DNA of 13,752 nt from Acidobacteriota bacterium (GTDB lineage: Bacteria; Acidobacteriota; Terriglobia; Terriglobales; Acidobacteriaceae): assembly GCA_021802085.1 (NCBI GenBank), contig JAKAAZ010000084.1:1-13752 (forward strand). The letters run 5' to 3'. The translations under genes were made by a program, and so were the position numbers. Shown in pieces: positions 7,803 through 13,752 of this stretch; positions within the stretch are counted from its first letter, which is position 1; each line of letters begins with the position of its first letter. The notes under the pieces are model-generated. The model saw only the letters and a program-made list of their open reading frames with translations, made no database searches and was not told the origin of the DNA.

Positions 7803-7830
7803 TTGACACATTGTCTTGGTCTTATATGAT
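7803..7830 (+). promoter_or_regulatory. Sigma-70 type promoter for the GH38-epimerase-kinase unit
   Basis: A consensus -35 TTGACA (7803-7808) is followed after 16 bp by TATGAT (7825-7830), one mismatch from the -10 consensus. Transcription would begin around 7837 and give a leader of about 84 nt before the mannosidase start at 7921. It is the best promoter in the window. Confidence 0.65.
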
Positions 7831-7920
7831 TAGCGAGGCGCAGTTACGGTTTGTTTGTCCGCCTTGTAATGTTGACGGATCGTTGATTGCAGTTCCGAGA
7901 TCGTTCGAGGAGTTTACCCC

Positions 7921-10900
7921 ATGATTCATCCATTGCCTAAGGTGCAAGCCCAGCGTTTGCTCCGCAGAAATTTTGCTGTCGTCGTGGCACTTTTTTTCGC
8001 CCTTCTCTGTATTTCTACCTCCGCAAAAGCGCAGCAAAACGATAGGGCCAGGGCAGCCAATAACTTTGCCCCCCAGCAAACCGCGGACGCCTTGAAGGCT
8101 TTGTCGTCCCAGTCTCAGGCAGTGGTTGCAGGGCTTTCGAAACTGAATTCGATTCCTATCGAAAATTGGCGACTTCATATTGGGGATGTAGACCACGGGG
8201 GATCGGTAAGCCTCGATGACTCTTCCTGGCAAGTAATCCACGCGCCGTACCACGTGAACACTACCGATGCAGTGTGGCTGCGGACTTGGGTCGAGGTTCC
8301 AAAGACTCTGGATGGATATGACCTGACGGGTTCCCGGATATGGATCAGTTCCTTCCGGAGCGACGCCGTGACGTTGTTCTTCAACGGTGAACGCGTTGCC
8401 AACGGCGACGATCTCGAGCCAATTGCTCTTTTCAGTTCCGCCAAGCCCGGCGATAAGATGCTGGTCGCAGTTCGAATCGGGAGTTCTTCCAGAGGATCAA
8501 CGTTCATTCGGCCCATTCAGACTCGCGTTGAGTTCCCGGCGAACCGCCCAAACCCGGAGGACATGTATACCGAGTTTGTCTCCGCGGCGTTGCTCATCCC
8601 TGATCTTGCAAAGGATGTGCCTGCGGAGAAAGCCCAACTGGAAAAGGCCATCGGCGACGTCGATATGACTGCGCTGCAGACCAGCGATCAGCAGAAGTTT
8701 GATAACTCACTGCGCCAGTCGCAACAAGACATGGAGCCGCTCAAATCGACTTTGCAACAGGCCACATTTCACCTGACCGGAAATTCACACATCGATGCGG
8801 CGTGGCTATGGCCCAGGACAGAGACGGTTGACGTGGTGAGGCGCACCTTCAGCACGGCGCTTCAGTTGATGGATGAATATCCCAACTACACCTATACGCA
8901 GTCTGCTGCGCAATATAACGAGTGGATGGCGGAAAAATATCCTGAGATGAATGCGGAGATCAAGAAGCGCATCCAGGAAGGCCGCTGGGAGCTCGTGGGC
9001 GGTATGTGGGTGGAACCGGACCTGAATATGCCGAGCGGCGAATCGCAGGTGCGGCAGTTATTGATCGGACAGCGGGAATTTCAACAGTTATACGGCGTCA
9101 CCACGCGTATCGGCTGGAATCCAGACTCGTTTGGTTATAACTGGCAACTTCCGCAGATTTATAAGAAGTCCGGCATCGATTATTTTGTGACGCAAAAGCT
9201 TGCGGCCAACGAAACCAACCCGCTGCCCTTCAAGCTGTTCTGGTGGGAATCTCCGGACGGAAGTAAGGTGCTCGCCTACTTTCCGCACAGCTATGGAAAT
9301 AACGACCTCAGCCCCATACGGTTGACCAATGACCTTGTGAAGGCCAGAACATATTCGCCGGGCATTCTCGAGATCATGGATTTGTATGGAATAGGCGATC
9401 ACGGAGGCGGGCCAACCCGCGCGGTTCTGGATGAGGGCGAGCACTGGATGCAACCGGGGAACGTCATCCCTACAATGAAATTCGGCACAGCCCAAAGCTA
9501 CTTCACCAGCGTTGAGGCGAAGGTTGCTCCCGACTCTCCTACATGGAACTATCAGGCAATGGCCCATGGCGCTGGAGCTTTGCCTGCTCCGCCGGCGGGT
9601 GAAATATCCATTCCTACATGGAACGATGAGTTGTACTTTGAGCACCACCGTGGCACCTATACCACGCAGGCTAACCAAAAGCGAAACATACGCGAGAGCG
9701 AAGAGTGGCTGCTGAACTCAGAAAAGTATTCTTCCATTGCATGGCTGGATGGCCATTCCTATCCCGCAACCGAGTTGAACGAAGCATGGAAGAAAGTTCT
9801 ATTCAACGAATTTCATGACCTGGCTGCTGGATCGGGTATTGGCGTCATCTATAAAGATGCGCAGCGCGACTTCGATCAAGTGCACTGGGCGACCAATGAA
9901 GTCTCCTCAAAAGCCCTGGGAACTATTGAGGCGCGCATCGATACTCGTGCTGCTGGAGCTGTACCGGTGGTGGTTGTGAACCCGCTTGGATGGGAACGCT
10001 CAGGGCTGGTTAAGATCGATCTGCAAATGCCGGCGGAAACTCCCAATGGAGTTTCCGTTCTGGATGTAAAAGATCGCGTATTGCCGTCTGAAGTGTTGTC
10101 GAGCGATCCCCAGACGAACACCTACCACTTGTTAGTGGAAGCGAGCGATGTTCCCTCGCTTGGCTATGAGGTGTTGCACGTGGTGCCGGGAAAACGTCCG
10201 TTCGCCAGCGACCTCAAAGTAAGTGGGATGACTCTGGAAAATGCGGCGCTCAAAGTAACTGTGGATCCTAGCACGGGTTGCATCACCAGTCTCTATAACA
10301 AGAAGGATAACTTCGAGTCGCTGGCGCCGGGTGCTTGTGGCAACCAGTTACAGACATTCAAGGACACTCCAATCGCCGACGATGCATGGAACATTGATCC
10401 AGGAACCTTGGATCACATGACTCCTATCACGGAGGTCGACTCCGTAAAGCTGGTGGAACAGAGCCCCTTCCGCGCTGTGATCCGCGTATCGCGGCACTGG
10501 CAGAGCTCGAAGTTCGTTCAGGATATCCAGCTGTACGCAAATTCCGACCAGGTCAATATCGTGAATGATATTGATTGGCATGAGACGCACGTTCTGCTCA
10601 AGTCAGCTTTCCCACTGTCGGTGACTAGCAAGATGGCCACCTATGAGATTCCTTTTGGAACGATCGAGCGGCCGACGACGCGGGATAACAGCTGGGATGA
10701 GGCGAAGTTTGAAGTCTCCGCACTGCGCTGGGCCGACTTAGGCAATGGAACCAATGGCGTCTCGATCATTAACAACTCGAAGTACGGGTACGATTGCAAA
10801 GACAACGTGCTGCGGCTTACCTTCCTGCGCTCACCCGTATCTCCCGATCCCAACGCCGACCGCGGCCACAACCACTTCACATTTGCTCTCTATCCGCATG

Positions 10901-11286
10901 CCGGCGATTGGAAGACAGCACTGACCGTCCGGCATGGCTACGACTATAACTACAAGCTCAAAGCAATGCAGGTGGAAGCGCACTCCGGGACACTTCCGCT
11001 GGAGCATTCCTTCATCATGGTGGACGATAGCAACGTAGTTCTCAGCGCGGTGAAAAAGGCTGAGGATACCAACGGACTCATCCTTCACTTCTATGACTGG
11101 GCGGGCAAGGACAGCGATGTCAAAATCCATGTTCCGTCGGGAGCTACGTCTGCCACCATGACGAATTTAATGGAGAAGCCTGAAGGATCGCCGCTGTCGG
11201 TCACCGGCTCGGACGAGATTACGGTGCCAATTCATCCCTACGACATCATGTCCCTCCGGATCGATTATCCACACGGTCAGAAGTAG
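7921..11286 (+). CDS. Secreted GH38 alpha-mannosidase
   Basis: Zinc-dependent retaining exo-alpha-mannosidase of 1121 residues. The ATG has GAGGAG 8 nt upstream (7907-7912). A signal peptide covers residues 1-38 (basic QRLLRRN, hydrophobic core, cleavage near AKA-QQ). Residues about 80-205 look like a beta-sandwich, galactose-binding-like module (ENWRLHIG..., SDAVTLFFNGERV), followed by a helical linker to 280. The catalytic part has HIDAAWLWP (290-298), GGMWVEPDLNMPSGES (360-375), GWNPDSFGYNWQLPQI (398-413), GIGDHGGGPTR (490-500) and a later YFEHHRGTYTTQ motif. His290, Asp292, Asp402 and His494 fit the zinc ligands, with Asp402 as nucleophile. The rest is the C-terminal beta-rich mannosidase region. 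Length is at the long end for the family because of the N-terminal module. Expected to release mannose outside the cytoplasm from mannan or N-glycan-like chains; linkage unknown. First gene of a three-gene unit. Confidence 0.96.
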   Translation: MIHPLPKVQAQRLLRRNFAVVVALFFALLCISTSAKAQQNDRARAANNFAPQQTADALKALSSQSQAVVAGLSKLNSIPIENWRLHIGDVDHGGSVSLDDSSWQVIHAPYHVNTTDAVWLRTWVEVPKTLDGYDLTGSRIWISSFRSDAVTLFFNGERVANGDDLEPIALFSSAKPGDKMLVAVRIGSSSRGSTFIRPIQTRVEFPANRPNPEDMYTEFVSAALLIPDLAKDVPAEKAQLEKAIGDVDMTALQTSDQQKFDNSLRQSQQDMEPLKSTLQQATFHLTGNSHIDAAWLWPRTETVDVVRRTFSTALQLMDEYPNYTYTQSAAQYNEWMAEKYPEMNAEIKKRIQEGRWELVGGMWVEPDLNMPSGESQVRQLLIGQREFQQLYGVTTRIGWNPDSFGYNWQLPQIYKKSGIDYFVTQKLAANETNPLPFKLFWWESPDGSKVLAYFPHSYGNNDLSPIRLTNDLVKARTYSPGILEIMDLYGIGDHGGGPTRAVLDEGEHWMQPGNVIPTMKFGTAQSYFTSVEAKVAPDSPTWNYQAMAHGAGALPAPPAGEISIPTWNDELYFEHHRGTYTTQANQKRNIRESEEWLLNSEKYSSIAWLDGHSYPATELNEAWKKVLFNEFHDLAAGSGIGVIYKDAQRDFDQVHWATNEVSSKALGTIEARIDTRAAGAVPVVVVNPLGWERSGLVKIDLQMPAETPNGVSVLDVKDRVLPSEVLSSDPQTNTYHLLVEASDVPSLGYEVLHVVPGKRPFASDLKVSGMTLENAALKVTVDPSTGCITSLYNKKDNFESLAPGACGNQLQTFKDTPIADDAWNIDPGTLDHMTPITEVDSVKLVEQSPFRAVIRVSRHWQSSKFVQDIQLYANSDQVNIVNDIDWHETHVLLKSAFPLSVTSKMATYEIPFGTIERPTTRDNSWDEAKFEVSALRWADLGNGTNGVSIINNSKYGYDCKDNVLRLTFLRSPVSPDPNADRGHNHFTFALYPHAGDWKTALTVRHGYDYNYKLKAMQVEAHSGTLPLEHSFIMVDDSNVVLSAVKKAEDTNGLILHFYDWAGKDSDVKIHVPSGATSATMTNLMEKPEGSPLSVTGSDEITVPIHPYDIMSLRIDYPHGQK

Positions 11287-11304
11287 TCGTTATCGCGAGA
11301 ACGA
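11287..11304. promoter_or_regulatory. 18-bp near-perfect palindrome after the mannosidase stop codon
   Basis: TCGTTATCGCGAGAACGA begins at the first base after the TAG and is symmetrical apart from a single mismatched pair (A/G), with TCGCGA at its centre. It lies in the 62-bp gap before the epimerase-like gene. As RNA the TCGTT/AACGA arms give only a 5-bp stem; as DNA it is long enough for a dimeric regulator. No T-run follows, so it is not an intrinsic terminator. Confidence 0.3.
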
Positions 11305-11348
11305 TCGAGAGTCGACCTTTTGCACGGGCTTCAAATGGGGGAACTTTG

Positions 11349-12527
11349 ATGTCGGCGACCGAATCCGTTCGTTGGAAAGGGCGCGATGCCACGCGCCTGG
11401 CCAATGGTCTGGTCGAGATGACCGCTCTGACGCAGGGCGGCCATCTCGCCGAGTTCCGCTTCTCCAATCAAAATGGGGCGTCGTCTGAGAACGTGCTTTG
11501 GGAATCACCATGGATGGCTCCTGGGCGCGCTGGAAGTCGGCTGGACGAGCAATTGGAGACGGGAGGCTTTACGGGCCATGCTCTGTGCCTCGATTATTTC
11601 GGAGCTCCCTCCCCGGAAGAAGCCGCGGCAGGTTTTCCCATTCATGGCGAGGCAGGTGCAGGGCGTTGGACCGTGCATGAATTGGCCGAGGCGGAAAGTG
11701 CCGCATGTCGATGGACCGTGCACTTGCCCGTCGCGCAACTTGACTTCGAACGGATCATCCGTCTGCCGAATCGGCAGAGTGTCGTGTACGTGGAAGAAAC
11801 TGTCCACAACGAACGCGACGTCGATCACATCTGCCAATGGGTGGAGCATGCGACCTTCTCTCCTCCATTTTTGAATCACGCCGACAGCACGTTGGCCGTA
11901 TCGGCCACTCTCGGAATAACCTCGCCGACGGAGTATGAAGGCGGTTCGCTGCTTGCGACCAATCGGGAATTTTCATGGCCCCATGCGCCGCGCCATGGCG
12001 CCGACGGAGCGACCGTGGATCTGAGGCGGCCTTTCTCGGTCGAAGGTTTTGGCTTTGGGGCCGCAGTCGAGCTTGATCCGCGGCGCAAGGTGGAATTCCT
12101 GCTGGCAATGAACTGGAAGCTACGCCTGGGCGTGGGATATTGTTTTCGCCGCGAGGACTTTCCATGGATGGCAATCTGGGAGGAGAACTGTGCGCGGTCG
12201 GGCCGGCCATGGAATGGTAACACTCAAGCCCGCGGAATGGAATTTGGTACCACGCCGTTCTCTGTTCGAGGTGAAGAGGCGCGTCGCAGAGGAAACATCT
12301 TTGGTACCCCGACCTGGTGTGTCATTCCTGCACACGGACAAAAGGCGGCGCGGTATTTGATTTTTCTGTTTGCGATTCCGGATGGAATACACTCCATCGA
12401 AAACGTCGAAACAGAAGATGACGCTATCGTCCTCCATGGTGAGCGTGCCAAGTTTTCCTTTTCCATTCACGCCTTGGGATGTAGAGATTTTCTCTTACCC
12501 AATCCTGGCCGTCTCGTTCCCCGGTAA
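11349..12527 (+). CDS. Aldose 1-epimerase-like (galactose mutarotase-like) protein
   Basis: A 392-residue protein without signal peptide or membrane segment, so cytoplasmic. ATG 11349 is chosen because GGGGGA (11337-11342) sits 6 nt upstream; an in-frame TTG lies directly before it. The protein is beta-rich throughout, as expected of the mutarotase super-sandwich. FPIHGEAG (96-103) resembles the PIHG motif carrying the first active-site histidine (His99). WVEHATFSPPF (164-174) resembles the second (His167). RGMEFGTTPFS (295-305) resembles the segment with the catalytic glutamate (Glu298). These assignments come from motif similarity only. The family interconverts anomers of free sugars, but divergent members bind or modify other carbohydrates. 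Sitting between the mannosidase and a sugar kinase, it could speed anomer conversion of released mannose or GlcNAc for the kinase. Co-transcription with both neighbours is likely (gaps of 62 and 8 bp). Confidence 0.86.
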   Translation: MSATESVRWKGRDATRLANGLVEMTALTQGGHLAEFRFSNQNGASSENVLWESPWMAPGRAGSRLDEQLETGGFTGHALCLDYFGAPSPEEAAAGFPIHGEAGAGRWTVHELAEAESAACRWTVHLPVAQLDFERIIRLPNRQSVVYVEETVHNERDVDHICQWVEHATFSPPFLNHADSTLAVSATLGITSPTEYEGGSLLATNREFSWPHAPRHGADGATVDLRRPFSVEGFGFGAAVELDPRRKVEFLLAMNWKLRLGVGYCFRREDFPWMAIWEENCARSGRPWNGNTQARGMEFGTTPFSVRGEEARRRGNIFGTPTWCVIPAHGQKAARYLIFLFAIPDGIHSIENVETEDDAIVLHGERAKFSFSIHALGCRDFLLPNPGRLVPR

Positions 12528-12535
12528 AGCCTCCT

Positions 12536-13528
12536 ATGAATGAAACTAAATTTCCACACAACGCAAAGAAGAACTGGATTGGCGTCGACGTCGGCGGCAC
12601 CAAGATCGCTATTGTCCTGTGCTCCGAACCACCCATCATCCTGGAGCGAGTTGCATTTCCGACATTGCCGGAACAGGGCCCGCAACGCGCTCTGGACATG
12701 ATTCAGAAGACCATTCACCAAGTCATCCAGAAGCACGGTCTCGCGCCGGCCGACATTGCCGCCATTGGCGTCAGCTGCGGAGGTCCATTGGATCGCGTTG
12801 CCGGAGTCATCCAATCGCCTCCTAATTTGCCCAACTGGGACAATGTTCCCATCGTCTCGACACTGCAGCGCGAATTCATCGTCGATTGCAGGCTGGAAAA
12901 CGATGCCAACGCAGGCGCGGTCGCCGAACATCGCTTCGGCGCGGGGCAGGGCACCCAGCACATGATCTTCCTGACCATGGGAACCGGCTTCGGCGCAGGC
13001 ATCATCGCCGATGGACGCTTGTACCACGGAGTCTCGGACACAGCCGGCGAAATCGGACATGTCCGTCTCACCAGTTCCGGGCCGATCGGGTACAACAAGG
13101 CGGGATCGGTGGAAGGTTGGGCCAGCGGAGGCGGGATGGCGCAGACCGCTGTCCTGCAAGTCAAGACTGCGATCGAGAATGGCGAAGTGACCTCGCTCGC
13201 TGCTCAACTGATCGCCAACAAAACCCTTACCGCCAAGGATGTTGCCGATGCCGCGCGGCAAGGCGATGCAGTGGCAAAACGAATTGTCCACAGCACAGCG
13301 GAACGCCTCGGAGAGGCTCTGGCGATTCTTGTCGACTTGCTGAATCCAGAGCTGATTGTCATCGGCGGACTCGCCATGCGCTTCGGAGACAGCCTTCTCG
13401 CGCCGGCGCGAATCGTCATGCAGAGAGAGGCGCTCGACGTTCCCGCCAAGGCATGTAAGATCGTGCCTGCCGCTTTAGGAGAACAAATCGGCGACATCGC
13501 CGCCATCTGCGTGGCCATGGGCTTTTAG
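12536..13528 (+). CDS. ROK-family sugar kinase lacking the usual zinc cysteines
   Basis: A 330-residue cytoplasmic kinase of the ROK family, predicted to phosphorylate a hexose or N-acetylhexosamine with ATP. Motifs: phosphate-binding IGVDVGGTKIA (15-25), GVSCGGPLD (78-86), catalytic ENDANAG (121-127, Asp123 as base), MGTGFGAGI (148-156), AGEIGHVRL (170-178) and LNPELIVIGGLA near the C-terminus. After His175 most ROK proteins have a CxCGxxGCxE zinc site; here the segment is GPIGYNKAGSVEGWASGGG (182-200) with no cysteine, a variant that keeps the glycines and the Glu. No helix-turn-helix domain is present, so it is an enzyme and not a NagC/XylR-type repressor. Substrate could be mannose, GlcNAc, ManNAc or glucose. 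It starts 8 bp after the epimerase-like gene with no Shine-Dalgarno; the six bases before ATG are CCTCCT, so translational coupling is likely. Two Met/Asn/Glu codons in a row make ATG 12536 the only sensible start. Confidence 0.94.
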   Translation: MNETKFPHNAKKNWIGVDVGGTKIAIVLCSEPPIILERVAFPTLPEQGPQRALDMIQKTIHQVIQKHGLAPADIAAIGVSCGGPLDRVAGVIQSPPNLPNWDNVPIVSTLQREFIVDCRLENDANAGAVAEHRFGAGQGTQHMIFLTMGTGFGAGIIADGRLYHGVSDTAGEIGHVRLTSSGPIGYNKAGSVEGWASGGGMAQTAVLQVKTAIENGEVTSLAAQLIANKTLTAKDVADAARQGDAVAKRIVHSTAERLGEALAILVDLLNPELIVIGGLAMRFGDSLLAPARIVMQREALDVPAKACKIVPAALGEQIGDIAAICVAMGF

Positions 13529-13546
13529 ATCAATCGCGGGGTCTAG

Positions 13547-13563
13547 TACTACAGTTGTAGATA
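13547..13563. promoter_or_regulatory. BlaI/MecI/CopY-type operator dyad
   Basis: TACTACA-GT-TGTAGATA contains the perfect arms CTACA (13549-13553) and TGTAG (13556-13560) around a 2-nt centre. The TACA-N2-TGTA core is the site recognised by BlaI/MecI/CopY repressors, whose genes are frequently self-regulated. It lies after the ROK gene and about 175 bp before the gene starting at 13737, so it probably serves that gene. The outer bases of the right arm do not continue the symmetry. Confidence 0.5.
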
Positions 13564-13736
13564 AGTGTTATGCTGTGGATGCTCTGGATAAGCGGTTCAT
13601 CTGCATCTGAGATGGAAAATCGACTGGCGGGATGGAAGCGCGAGGATAACGCAGGATATTTTTCGCACATTCGATTTGGCAAGTGGCATTGGAGGTTGGT
13701 ACAAGCAGGAGGAGCGAGGCCTCTGAGGGACTTGTG

Positions 13737-13752
13737 ATGGAGCCAACCATGG
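13737..13752 (+). CDS. Start of a gene running off the right edge
   Basis: ATG at 13737 follows GAGGGA (13725-13730) by 6 nt, a well-formed ribosome binding site, and only five codons (MEPTM) fit before the window ends. An in-frame GTG lies directly upstream. The product cannot be identified from five residues. The BlaI/CopY-type dyad upstream makes a BlaI/MecI/CopY-family repressor or a gene under its control a reasonable guess, no more. The 208 bp before it show no terminator for the kinase gene. Confidence 0.42.

Larger units (their letters stand above)
7412..7920. other. 509-bp divergent regulatory region between GH63 and GH38 genes
   Basis: No credible gene is present. An 88-codon plus frame from ATG 7658 that ends across the mannosidase start codon is Arg/Cys/Trp-rich and lacks any recognisable motif, so it was not accepted. 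The region holds a candidate minus-strand -10 near 7495, nested dyads at 7636-7690, the inverted repeat GCACC-GT-GGTGC (7768-7779), and a strong plus-strand promoter at 7803-7830. The large size for a bacterial divergent gap suggests several regulator sites controlling both transcription units. Confidence 0.6.

Noticed and set aside
7658..7924. 88-codon frame before the mannosidase gene, overlapping its start
   Set aside because: Composition unlike neighbouring proteins, and the strong promoter for the mannosidase lies inside it; a leader peptide cannot be fully excluded.
12467..13291. 274-codon minus-strand open frame
   Set aside because: Antisense to the ROK kinase and the end of the epimerase-like gene; no conserved motif.
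13615..13736. 41-codon plus frame (MENRLAGWKRED...) before the edge gene
   Set aside because: Starts without a ribosome binding site and ends at the start region of the edge gene; looks like leader sequence, not a protein.

Overview
The window looks like chromosomal DNA of a soil-type Acidobacteriota (Terriglobia/Acidobacteriaceae-like). This is an inference from moderate-to-high GC, signal-peptide-rich glycosidases of families common there (GtaA-like DUF4965/DUF1793, GH89, GH63 MGH1-like, GH38), and a BlaI/CopY-type dyad of the sort frequent in these genomes. No RNA gene, transposase, CRISPR array or phage gene is visible.

Layout, left to right. (1) Minus strand, 1-1802: a secreted GtaA-like (DUF5127/DUF4965/DUF1793) protein whose 3' end lies outside the window. 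(2) A 154-bp divergent gap, then plus strand 1957-4197: a secreted GH89 alpha-N-acetylglucosaminidase. (3) A 432-bp non-coding stretch with a TATAAT box and two mutually exclusive hairpins, then 4630-5274: a small lipoprotein of unknown function. (4) Convergent to it, minus strand 5459-7411: a secreted GH63-type exo-glycosidase. (5) A 509-bp divergent regulatory region containing the best promoter in the window (TTGACA-16-TATGAT), then a plus-strand three-gene unit: secreted GH38 alpha-mannosidase (7921-11286), cytoplasmic aldose-1-epimerase-like protein (11349-12527) and cytoplasmic ROK sugar kinase (12536-13528). (6) A 208-bp gap with a TACA-GT-TGTA operator-like dyad and a well-formed ribosome binding site ahead of a gene that starts at 13737 and runs off the right edge.

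Taken together this is a saccharolytic locus for alpha-linked glycans. Four exported proteins would trim terminal alpha-GlcNAc, alpha-glucose-type and alpha-mannose residues outside the cytoplasm. The mutarotase-like protein and the ROK kinase would then prepare the released sugars for central metabolism. The combination fits high-mannose or N-glycan-like material, fungal mannoprotein, or a bacterial exopolysaccharide; the true substrate cannot be read from sequence. No transporter, TonB-dependent receptor, or complete regulator gene is present here, so uptake and control must be encoded elsewhere. All seven main coding regions are intact in the part visible, with their catalytic motifs in place. 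The less expected points are the glutaminase-named protein inside a glycosidase locus, the orphan lipoprotein, the zinc-cysteine-less ROK kinase, and several dyads in the intergenic regions.
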